DNA from: an uncultured Prevotella sp.
GTDB lineage: Bacteria > Bacteroidota > Bacteroidia > Bacteroidales > Bacteroidaceae
Assembly (NCBI GenBank): GCA_946188165.1
Contig: CAMHTW010000002.1
Coordinates: 1-64,000 of the forward strand
Direction of reading: 5' to 3'
Length of the DNA: 64,000 bases
Below the pieces are notes generated by a model. The model was not told where the DNA came from, ran no database searches, and saw only the letters and a list, made by a program, of their open reading frames with translations. This document shows positions 19,143 through 27,300 of this stretch, in pieces. How positions within the stretch are numbered: position 1 is the first letter of the stretch; each line of letters begins with the position of its first letter. The translations under genes and the position numbers were made by a program.

Positions 19143-19334
19143 ATGGCTGAGAAGAATACCAAGAGTTTCATCCTGCGCGTAGATAGCGAGACGATGAACG
19201 CGATAGAGGCCTGGGCTGCGGACGAGTTCCGCAGCACCAACGGTCAGCTACAATGGATCATCACCGAGGCCCTACGTAAGGCCAAGCGTCTGCCCAAGAA
19301 GAAACAACAATCACAAGAAGATACTAATATATAA
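19143..19334 (+). CDS. small Arc-like ribbon-helix-helix protein
   Basis: 63 residues from the ATG at 19143; an earlier ATG at 19131 is possible, and the frame extension to 19101 is only repeat sequence. KSFILRVDSETMNAIEAWAADEFRSTNGQLQWIITEAL is the beta strand, helix, turn, helix of the Arc/MetJ fold (given here in shortened form: strand SFILRVD, helices from MNAIEAW and QLQWIIT). The C-terminus is very basic (KRLPKKKQQ). It should bind DNA as a dimer, possibly controlling this trio. It follows the SPFH gene and ends four bases before the DUF1648 gene. Confidence 0.75.
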   Translation: MAEKNTKSFILRVDSETMNAIEAWAADEFRSTNGQLQWIITEALRKAKRLPKKKQQSQEDTNI

Positions 19335-19338
19335 AATT

Positions 19339-19821
19339 ATGAGTAAAATAAAGCTAAACGTTGTCCGCACGTCAAAGGACATGATTTTCGACTGTGTATT
19401 TCTGGCCTTGACGATAGCCATTTGGGGCATTATCGCATGGCTTATCAGTCGTGCCCCCGACATCGTACCCACCCACTTCGGCCCATCGGGTAAGCCTGAT
19501 GCCTACGGGTCGCCCACCTTCATCATCATTCCCAGTATCATCATGACCGTTGTGGCCCTCTTCGTTGCCTTCAGCATATATCTCCCTATTGGCAGTATCA
19601 ACTTGCCCTTCGTCGAGGGTTCAGGCAATGAGCGTCAGAAGAAGTTGGGTGTGCTGCTCAGCAGAATTATCGCATTGGTGATACTCATGATTATGCTCTT
19701 CATTGCCGTCTATTCGTTAGGCATGAAGAATCATGACAGCATCCTGCCCGTTGTGATAATCCTCAGCGTGGTGTTCGGTGTGACGATTGTCTTTACGATA
19801 TTGATGTACAGAGCCAAATAG
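19339..19821 (+). CDS. DUF1648 membrane protein
   Basis: 160 residues with four hydrophobic segments (about 16-36, 62-85, 108-127, 134-156). The loop after the first segment holds PTHFGPSGKPDAYGS, the DUF1648 signature found at the start of SdpI-like immunity proteins and in many Gram-positive and Bacteroidetes membrane proteins. It lacks the rest of SdpI. It is third in the SPFH operon and ends seven bases from the convergent phytase-like gene. Function unknown. Confidence 0.8.
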   Translation: MSKIKLNVVRTSKDMIFDCVFLALTIAIWGIIAWLISRAPDIVPTHFGPSGKPDAYGSPTFIIIPSIIMTVVALFVAFSIYLPIGSINLPFVEGSGNERQKKLGVLLSRIIALVILMIMLFIAVYSLGMKNHDSILPVVIILSVVFGVTIVFTILMYRAK

Positions 19822-19827
19822 TTAATC

Positions 19828-20811
19828 CTAATCCATCACAATGGTTTTAAACCAATCGCGCAACACGCCACGATACTGGTTTTGTGAGTCGCTAATGAGG
19901 ATTAGAAGCTGGCGCCCGTCTGCCAGTTTGGGGCCTACGCAAATACCTTCATAGTTGGCAAAACTGCGACGTGTGAGATTCGCTTTCGTGCGGAATTCTG
20001 TCAACAGGGTCTTACGGAGCACTTCGCCTGGTTGCTGACTAGTAGGGTTGACGATGTACAGCTTAACATGCGAGAATGAACCTATCTGCTTTTTGGGAAA
20101 GTATAGTTCACGTTCGAGTACCACCATACGACCATCATCCAGAACAGCCAAACCACTGACGCCCAAAACACTGCGCCCCTTGCGCTTTTTGACAGCTGTC
20201 GAGTCTGTTTCGTACCAATATTGCTCCTTTGGCTGCAAATCGTCGCCAAACGACTGTAGGCGCAGGCGGTTCTTAATCTTCCTATCTATCGAAGGCTGCT
20301 CGCCATCAGCCTTCAACGTAAATTCAGAGGTTGTCCAAAATCGATGGCTCGGCGCATGATAAGTCAAGGCCTCAAAACTGCCATTAGGATAGGCCGTCTT
20401 AAAGATCTCTGGAATGTTCAGCTTCCTACCTGTCAGTTGTCCTTGCAGGTTATATTCCACAATCTGCCCGTCAGCCTCACTGCTCACAAAAAGCGTCTGT
20501 GTATGTGGCAAATAGCAGACACCTTCCTCGTCGCGATTAGGCAGGCCACTGGTCAGGAACGAATCTTCGTTTACCCTCAGCAATGCACCCGTTATACGGT
20601 CGGTTTCTATTGTCATCAGGTAGAAACCTGCCGTTGGCGACTTGTCGTTTACCACAGCATAGCGCTGGCCACCTAACCACGCTATACCACTGTAGTTTCC
20701 TGCTGAGACCGTTTTGGGGAATGCACGTTGCGGAAGTACTGTCACCTCTTGCGCCAAAAGCGAAAGCGGTACCAGTGCCATCAACAGCCAAATATTCCTT
20801 AACAACATCAT
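19828..20811 (-). CDS. secreted phytase-like esterase (beta-propeller, PF13449 type)
   Basis: About 327 residues from the ATG at 20811, with a signal peptide ending SLLAQ. The frame stays open back to 20868, but the promoter at 20839-20869 shows that translation begins inside, at 20811 or 20808. Repeated blade segments (GIAWLGGQRYAVVNDKS, NRDEEGVCYLP, FEALTYH, GVSGLAVLDDGRMVVLERE, NYEGICVGP) match the esterase-like phytase family, with many acidic residues able to hold calcium. Released phosphate or an ester may be the product; the substrate is not known. It is divergent from the amylase gene. Confidence 0.78.
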   Translation of the reverse strand: MMLLRNIWLLMALVPLSLLAQEVTVLPQRAFPKTVSAGNYSGIAWLGGQRYAVVNDKSPTAGFYLMTIETDRITGALLRVNEDSFLTSGLPNRDEEGVCYLPHTQTLFVSSEADGQIVEYNLQGQLTGRKLNIPEIFKTAYPNGSFEALTYHAPSHRFWTTSEFTLKADGEQPSIDRKIKNRLRLQSFGDDLQPKEQYWYETDSTAVKKRKGRSVLGVSGLAVLDDGRMVVLERELYFPKKQIGSFSHVKLYIVNPTSQQPGEVLRKTLLTEFRTKANLTRRSFANYEGICVGPKLADGRQLLILISDSQNQYRGVLRDWFKTIVMD

Positions 20812-20838
20812 AGGCGATAAGTTTGAAAACATAGGCTG

Positions 20839-20869
20839 CAAAGATAACGAAAAAACGTGAGAGTGCAAA
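20839..20869 (-). promoter_or_regulatory. promoter of the phytase-like gene
   Basis: On the minus strand TTTG (20869-20866), 19 bases, TATCTTTG (20846-20839): an exact consensus. It decides the start codon of the gene (20811, not 20868). Confidence 0.75.
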
Positions 20870-20931
20870 CGTTTTTGCAGCGATTAACAATAAATGTAGG
20901 CCTTAACGTAGCAAGTAATAGGAAAAATGCG

Positions 20932-20939
20932 TATATTTG
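20932..20939 (+). promoter_or_regulatory. -7 box of the amylase promoter
   Basis: TATATTTG lies 32 bases before the amylase ATG at 20972. A good upstream TTTG is not visible at the usual spacing. Confidence 0.5.
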
Positions 20940-20971
20940 CACTCAAAAAGAATAATAACTAAGGACACGCT

Positions 20972-22987
20972 ATGCGAAGAATTATTTTATTAACAGCCAT
21001 TCTGATGGCAAACGTGATGACAATGAGTGCAGCCAAGAAAAGTACATTGCAACGCCACACTCTGACCAAAGGTCAGAGAACAGTGATTAACCGCATCGAG
21101 CCTACTGACTGGTTTGTGGGGATGAAAAATCCCTCTGTACAGCTGATGGTGTATGGAAAAGGCATCCGCGATGCAGAGGCCGTAACAACAGACTATCCGG
21201 GCGTTACCATCGACAGCCTGGTACGTCTCGACTCGCCCAATTATCTGTTAGTGTACCTCAACGTGAAGGGTGCCGAAGCAGGTACAATGACGCTGGACTT
21301 CAAAGTGAAAAATGAAAAGGGCAAAGTGAAAAGCGAAAAAGTGCCCTACGTGTTGAAACAGCGCGAGATGGAGGGGAAGAAACGTAAAGGTTTCGACATC
21401 AGTGACGTGCTATACATGCTGATGCCCGACCGCTTTGCGCAAGGTGCCAACCACAATCCACAAGTAAAAGGTATGCGCGCTTACAAGGAAGACCGCACAC
21501 AGCCCTCGTTACGGCATGGTGGCGACCTGAACGGTATTCGCGAACATTTGGATTACTTCAAGGAGTTAGGTGTGACGGCTCTCTGGCTGACACCCGTCTT
21601 AGAGAACGACTCGCCCGATGACGAGCGTGGCTACTCGACCTACCATGGCTATGCCACGACGAACTACTACCGTGTAGATCCCCGTTTTGGCACGAATGAC
21701 GACTATCGTCTGTTGTGTGACGAAGCCCACAAGAAAGGTCTGAAGGTCGTAATGGACATGATATTCAACCACTCAGGCTTCGAACATCCCTGGACGCAGG
21801 ACATGCCTGCCAAGGACTGGCTGAACCTGACACCCACCCCCGACCCCTCCCGTGCAGGAGGGGAGCAGAATATGCTACGCACCTATGGATTGAAACAACA
21901 TAGTCTCCCCTCCCGCACGGGAGGGGCTGGGGGTGGGTTCCATCTCACTAGCTACAAGCTGACGCCCGTCAAAGACCCGTATGCCTCGAAGGTCGATCTG
22001 AAAGAAACGGTGGATGGATGGTTCGTACCCACAATGCCTGACCTGAACCAGCGTAACCAGCACCTGATGACCTACCTCATCCAGAATTCGAAGTGGTGGA
22101 TTGAGACCGTGGGCATCGACGGCATCCGCATGGATACCTATCCCTATGCCGATTCAAAGGGTATGGCACGTTGGATGAAGGAGTTGGACGAGGAATATCC
22201 TAACTTCAACACCGTTGGCGAGACGTGGGTGACGGAGCCTGCCTATACCGCCTCGTGGCAGAAGGGCTCGCGGCTGTCGAAGGACAACTCGTACCTGAAA
22301 ACGGTCATGGACTTCTCGTTCTTCGACAAGCTCGCGCAGGCCAAGCATGAGGAGACCGATGCCTGGTGGCAGGGGCTGAACCGCCTGTACGGTTCGTTCG
22401 TCTATGACTACCTGTATGTAGACCCCACCCACGTGATGGCTTTTATCGACAACCACGACACCGACCGATTCCTGGGCAACGGCCGCGACACGCTGATGCT
22501 GAAGCAGGCCCTGGCCCTGCTCATGACCGTACGCCGCATACCGCAGCTCTACTACGGCACGGAAATCCTGATGAACGGCACGAAGGAAGTGACAGATGGC
22601 AACGTGCGCAAGGACTTCCCGGGCGGATTCCCCGGTGACAGCCATAACGCCTTCACCCGCGAGGGGCGCACCCGGGCCGAGCAGCAGATGTTCCAGTGGC
22701 TGAGCCGCCTGTTGCACTGGCGCAAGGGCAACCAGGTCATCAGCCGTGGCACGATGACGCAGTTCATTCCCTATAACGGCATCTACGTCATTGCCCGCCA
22801 ATACAAGGGTAAGACGGCTCTGACCGTCCTGAACGGAACCACAAAACCCGCAAAGATGGAAGTGAAGCGCTATGCAGAGGTCATCGGTAGCACGAAACGG
22901 GCCAAGGACATACTGACAGGCCGCTATTTCGACTTGTCAGCAGACCTGACGCTGAAGCCCCGCCAATCATTGATAATGGAGTACTAA
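20972..22987 (+). CDS. secreted alpha-amylase/neopullulanase-like enzyme, GH13
   Basis: 671 residues with a signal peptide (cut after SAA near 20). Residues about 25-125 are an N-terminal sandwich; the TIM barrel follows from ISDVLYMLMPDRFAQG. The four GH13 regions are present: DMIFNH, GIRMDTYP with nucleophile Asp388, GETW with acid/base Glu417, and DNHDTDR with Asp496. It should cut alpha-1,4-glucan or pullulan, most like SusA. The sequence between DWLNL and HLTSYKL (about residues 288-325) is a translated palindromic repeat inserted in the catalytic barrel, in a loop before KDPYAS. A second repeat at 21301-21341 encodes KVKNEKGKVKSEK. From about 22150 on, the gene is richer in GC than before. 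A partial copy of its 3' end lies at 23048. Confidence 0.92.
   Translation: MRRIILLTAILMANVMTMSAAKKSTLQRHTLTKGQRTVINRIEPTDWFVGMKNPSVQLMVYGKGIRDAEAVTTDYPGVTIDSLVRLDSPNYLLVYLNVKGAEAGTMTLDFKVKNEKGKVKSEKVPYVLKQREMEGKKRKGFDISDVLYMLMPDRFAQGANHNPQVKGMRAYKEDRTQPSLRHGGDLNGIREHLDYFKELGVTALWLTPVLENDSPDDERGYSTYHGYATTNYYRVDPRFGTNDDYRLLCDEAHKKGLKVVMDMIFNHSGFEHPWTQDMPAKDWLNLTPTPDPSRAGGEQNMLRTYGLKQHSLPSRTGGAGGGFHLTSYKLTPVKDPYASKVDLKETVDGWFVPTMPDLNQRNQHLMTYLIQNSKWWIETVGIDGIRMDTYPYADSKGMARWMKELDEEYPNFNTVGETWVTEPAYTASWQKGSRLSKDNSYLKTVMDFSFFDKLAQAKHEETDAWWQGLNRLYGSFVYDYLYVDPTHVMAFIDNHDTDRFLGNGRDTLMLKQALALLMTVRRIPQLYYGTEILMNGTKEVTDGNVRKDFPGGFPGDSHNAFTREGRTRAEQQMFQWLSRLLHWRKGNQVISRGTMTQFIPYNGIYVIARQYKGKTALTVLNGTTKPAKMEVKRYAEVIGSTKRAKDILTGRYFDLSADLTLKPRQSLIMEY
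21301..21341 (+). repeat. in-frame GTGAAAAATGAAAAG-type tandem repeat
   Basis: GTGAAAA units read as KVKNEKGKVKSEK near residue 110-123 of the amylase. The same purine-rich unit appears at 57780-57824 in the GH95 gene. Confidence 0.65.
21833..21937 (+). repeat. long inverted palindromic repeat inside the amylase gene
   Basis: Arm 21833-21864 pairs with arm 21905-21937 over about 33 bases with two or three mismatches; each arm is itself palindromic (CCCCTCCCGCACGGGAGGGG type). The 105 bases are translated in frame without a stop, as a Pro/Gly/Ser-rich insert. Same family as at 5951, 44889, 52301 and 62824. Confidence 0.9.
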
Positions 22988-23047
22988 GGATAGCCCAATT
23001 CACCATCAACGAGTCTAATTCTTGCGCTTTGTGGCTCCCGTGCTGAA

Positions 23048-23103
23048 ATTGCCCGTCAACACAAGGGTAAGACTGCTCTGACCGTCCTGAACAAAACCGG
23101 TAC
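23048..23103 (+). pseudogene. fragment of a duplicated amylase 3' end
   Basis: These bases repeat the amylase stretch near 22790-22840 with a few changes: the copy reads IARQHKGKTALTVLN, against IARQYKGKTALTVLN in the intact gene. There is no flanking coding sequence. It looks like a remnant of a tandem duplication or of recombination at the amylase end. Confidence 0.7.
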
Positions 23104-23138
23104 GCAGCGAACGCTGCCGACTTCATCCACGCCCGCCG

Positions 23139-23170
23139 CTTTAATCAGCAGCGGGCGCTGCTGATTAAAG
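23139..23170. repeat. perfect 14-bp inverted repeat
   Basis: CTTTAATCAGCAGC and its exact complement flank a GGGC loop. A second, overlapping pairing (CAGCAGCGGGCG with CGCCCGCTGCTT) is also possible. Without a T-run on either side it is not a typical terminator; it may be a recombination or attachment-like site next to the degraded amylase fragment. In 23171-23446 I see no gene or other feature. Confidence 0.7.
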
Positions 23171-23446
23171 ACACGCCCGCTGCTTTCTCGCAACAAAGGG
23201 TTCCGCTCCCTGTCCCAAAGGCACTTTCCCCCTGTAAGCCTATCACTTTCCACCTACACATGACTTAGGAACGATCGCAAAGCAACATTCCTTCGACGCA
23301 CGAACGCCTTTTCACACGTCCTTGAACACAGAGGGGACATTTATAATAAATTACACCGTCACGCAGGAGCGGGCTGTCTGTGTAGTTTGCCGGATTAGCG
23401 ACAGAGTAACTTGCTGACACTAACGGATAAATAATCTCGCGAATCC

Positions 23447-23477
23447 TTGGATATTTGGGAAAATAGTCGTATCTTTG
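23447..23477 (+). promoter_or_regulatory. promoter of the toxin-antitoxin pair
   Basis: TTG (23447-23449), 20 bases, TATCTTTG (23470-23477). It lies upstream of the ATG at 23510 and rules out the earlier frame opening at 23447. Confidence 0.6.
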
Positions 23478-23509
23478 CAGCCGTAGAAATGTATAAAACA
23501 AGGAAAGAT

Positions 23510-23785
23510 ATGGCAACAATCGCACTGGAACGGGAGACCAACAACTACTGGAATCTCATCAAGGATGCAGGCAATGAGGTGAAACTGGCGCTCATCAAGC
23601 GTCTGACCGATGCCCTCGCGCCCGCCGTGGCCGAGAAGAAGGCGCGGAGGAAGAAATACACAGCCGATGACTTCGCCGGAATCTGGGACGACGAGCACTA
23701 CATGGCTGCGGAGGACATCAACAAGGCCATCCGCAATGCCCGCCACGTGAAAAGCAGCAGGGAAGAAATCTGGGACAAGCTATGA
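23510..23785 (+). CDS. probable VapB-type antitoxin
   Basis: 91 residues from the ATG at 23510, chosen because the promoter lies at 23447-23477. The N-terminal part is a long helix pair (WNLIKDAGNEVKLALIKRL); the middle is very basic (EKKARRKKY); the C-terminal part is acidic and aromatic (DDFAGIWDDEHYMAAEDINKA), the kind of tail that wraps a PIN toxin. No ribbon-helix-helix or AbrB motif is obvious, so the antitoxin class is not known. It overlaps the PIN-domain gene by ATGA at 23782-23785, the usual antitoxin-then-toxin order. Confidence 0.72.
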   Translation: MATIALERETNNYWNLIKDAGNEVKLALIKRLTDALAPAVAEKKARRKKYTADDFAGIWDDEHYMAAEDINKAIRNARHVKSSREEIWDKL

Positions 23786-24204
23786 AACAACAGCGATACC
23801 TGCTCGACACCTGCATCTGCGCCTACTGGCTGCGCGACAAGAAGAACATCCGGGAGCGGATCAACGCCGTCGGCTTCGACCGCTGCTGCATATCGGAGAT
23901 CACCATTGCCGAACTGAAATTCGGCAAGGCCTACGGTCAGCTGAAAGGCGGCCCTAAATACAGGGATCAGCCGCTACAGGAGTTCTTCGAGGCCATCAGG
24001 GTCATACCCGCTGCAACATCCTTCGACCTCTATGCAGCAGAGAAGGCACGGCTGGCTCTGGCCGGCACAACCACGGGTGAGTTCGACCTGCTGATAGGCT
24101 GCACCGCTGTGGCCAAAAAGATGGTGCTGGTGACTGAGAACGTGAAAGACTTTCTGAACATCAAGGACATCAAGATAGAGAACTGGGTGGAAAACAGCAA
24201 GTAA
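23782..24204 (+). CDS. PIN-domain ribonuclease toxin (VapC-like)
   Basis: 140 residues, a full PIN domain. The metal-binding acidic residues are in place: Asp9 (LLDTCI), Glu44 (ITIAEL), Asp102 (EFDLLIG) and Asp123 (TENVKDF). VapC toxins cut tRNA or rRNA when the antitoxin is degraded. The pair sits alone between a degraded fragment and a giant surface-protein gene, typical of a small mobile or stabilising module. Confidence 0.88.
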   Translation: MKQQRYLLDTCICAYWLRDKKNIRERINAVGFDRCCISEITIAELKFGKAYGQLKGGPKYRDQPLQEFFEAIRVIPAATSFDLYAAEKARLALAGTTTGEFDLLIGCTAVAKKMVLVTENVKDFLNIKDIKIENWVENSK

Positions 24205-24355
24205 GTCATTCCCACGAATCCCCCCACCACCCTCCGAGATTTTTATCCACCGAGACTACCGCAGCGCAGGATTGCGGAATCCGTTTTGTGACAGGCAGCA
24301 TAGCGGCGACGCGTGAAAATGATATTAACAAACAAAGTATAAATATAGAAAAGTT

Positions 24356-27300
24356 ATGATTACAAACACAAAAACGAGACGAGTGTCGGCAATGGGGGAG
24401 GTAATTTCCTCATGGCGGCAGCGGCTGCACTTGGCGGCCGCCATGGTCCTGATGCTCGTGGGGATGCTTGTGCCCCAGGGGGCATGGGCTGACAGCAGCG
24501 GGCTGGAGACGGCATTCATCGGCGACAAGAGCTACTACGTGCTGCGCTCGAATGCCGACTGGCTGAAGTTCCGCGACATGGTGGACGACGGCCAGGGCAA
24601 GGAGGTGAACGCCATCATGGATGCCGACTTCACCATCACTGACTGTATCGCCCGCAATAGTGGTGTCTATTACAACGGCACCTTCAACGGCAACGGACAC
24701 ACGCTGAACGTAAAAATCGACGGTGGATCCTCCGCTGAGATGGCACCGTTCAGCAAGGTCAAGGAGGCCACCTTCAGAGACCTGCGCGTGACGGGTAGCG
24801 TCAAAGGCGGGCAATGGACGGGGGGACTCATCGGAAGAGTCCTATATGAAGGCCACCCTAACGTCTATATCGAAAGGGTATGGGTGTCGGCAGATGTCAC
24901 CACTTCAGAGGCTCATTCCAGTGGTTTCATAGGACATGCCTCTCAATCCATCACCCATATCAATGACTGCCGCTACGATGGAAAATTGAGCAGTAGCGAA
25001 TTTAATAGCTGTATCTTATGGGCTGACGACGGTGACAAGCGGCGCTGGCATCGCCTCTATGAAAAATCCACATCGAATGGTGCTTCACGTTACGGATTCA
25101 GTTACGTGTATGTTGGTGGTGACATTTGGGGTAAAGCCTGGGGAGCCAACGGTAATGAAAATTGTTCCCTGTGTATTTCCGCCCACAACTGGGGTGAAAT
25201 GGCGAGCGGCTGTAAGAGCATCACCAACCAAAGCGACGTGGTGAAAAAGATGAATGACGAGAAGGCCGGCTCGTGGCACCTCGTCGGTGACGAAGCCGCC
25301 CCCGTCATGGACACATGGCCGTCGGCCGGCGACGTGAACTTCGAGACCTACGACATCGTGCCCGGCACGGAGGACGGCGAGAAGGGTATGCTGAAGATTC
25401 CCTTCTCGTGCGACCAGCCTGTGAAGTATATCGATGTCAGCTATGTCAACGAGAACGGACAGACGAAGACGCTCAGCCGTGTCACCTACTCCGACAACAC
25501 CTACGCCGGATTCATCAAGGTACCGGCCACCGAGCAGCACACGAGCCTGAAGATTACGGCCAGGCTGGCGGTGGGCACGGTGACTAAGACCGTCGACGAC
25601 AAGCAGGACGCCGTGCTGCACAGCCCGCTTAGGCTGTCGGCCAGCCTGCTGCGCTTCAGCACCAACAATCAGCTGGCCGATGCCGGCGCCGTGGAACTGA
25701 AGTGGGAGATTGACGCCCCCTCGTATAAGGATGCCATCAGCAGCGACCAGTTCAACGTGATGCGCTCGCTGACAGGCAATACCAAAGACCTGGTGAGCAT
25801 CGGTGCCATACCCTTCGAGGAGGGCACCGCCACCTACACCTTCCGCGACGAGACGCTCATGAGTGCCCTTGCTGCCGAGCACCTCGACGGCAGCAAGCAG
25901 GAGCCGCAGGTGCTGTACTGCGTGACGCGTGCCGCCGTCCAGCAGCTGTGGGGCGTCAGCAATACGACGGCCGCAACGCAGACCGTCATGCCGCTGTCAC
26001 TGCTCCACCTGTTGCGCGTCAGCGACTACCAGACGGCGTGGGCCGACCAGACGGCACGCACCGTCAAGGTGACGTGGCAGTATGCCGACGAGGCCGCTGC
26101 CGTGTGGGACTCACGCGCCAAGATGAACATCGTGGTGTCGGCCACCAACCGCGAGGGCAACGGTGCCGGCACATACCTTGTCCCGCTCACCGAGGCCGAC
26201 ATGGCGGCACGCCAGAAGGTGATTACATTAGACCGCTCGTGCGTAGATTATAAGATTACGCTCGACGTGGAGCGCGGCGAGTCGGCCATACCCGTTGAGC
26301 CATCGTCCTACTTCGAGATTCGTACGGCGGAGGACTGGAACACGTTCTGTACCATGGTGGAGAATGCCGGTGGCAAGAGCAATGTGAACGCCTCGCTCAT
26401 GGCCGACATCAGCGTGACGAAGGTTGCGGCCTATACGGCAAATGAGGCTTACCGAGGCATTTTCGAAGGCAACGGACACACACTGACACTCAACATTTCG
26501 GACAATTCCAACAACACGGCTCTCTTTTCACATGTGTCCATTGCTACCTTCCGCAACTTGAACGTCAAGGGTAGCGTCAAGGGTGCCGACTTTACCGCTG
26601 CACTCGTGGGGTGTGTTGACGATGATGCAACCTTTGTGATAGAAAACTGCCACGTGTCGGCCAGTATCACCACTACCGGCCAATATGCAGGCGGTTTAGT
26701 CGGACGGTCATTAGGTGCTCAAACGACGGTTCGCAACTGTCTGTTCGACGGCAGCATCACAGCGTCGTCGGGCACCAACGTCGGTTCGTTTATCGGTTGG
26801 TCGAATAGCAATTCCACCGTGGAGTACTGCCTGGAGAATGGTACATACACCGGCTTTGCACATGCAGGGGCGAACTACAGAAATAATGGATGGTCGTTTG
26901 GCGGGAAAACCAACTATACCTATAAGGACTGGGGCGAAATCAGCAATGTGGGCACGATGACTGCTACAGAGTTAGTCAAAGCATTAGGTCCTGGGTGGAC
27001 AATTGTTGCCAATGGCAATCCTACGCCGAAGATGGTCAACAACGCTCAGGTGGTGATACCCAACTCGGTGAAGCACCCCTTCAACATCCACTCATCCGAA
27101 GATTGGCTCGCTTTCTGTAAACTGGTGACTGAGGCCAAAGGCCAGCAAGATATCTACGCGCAGCTCTTGGCCGACATCACCGTGACGAAGGTTGCAGCCT
27201 TTTATGCTGCCGAGGCTTTCCGAGGCACATTCGACGGCAACGGCTACACAATAACACTCAACATTTCGGATAATTCAAATAACACAGGTCTCTTCTCTCA

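Noticed and set aside
22154..22801. 215-residue minus-strand frame in the amylase gene
   Set aside because: Opposite the GH13 catalytic residues; no signal or motif on the minus strand.
23139..23170. Terminator of the amylase gene
   Set aside because: The stem is perfect but there is no T-run after it on either strand.
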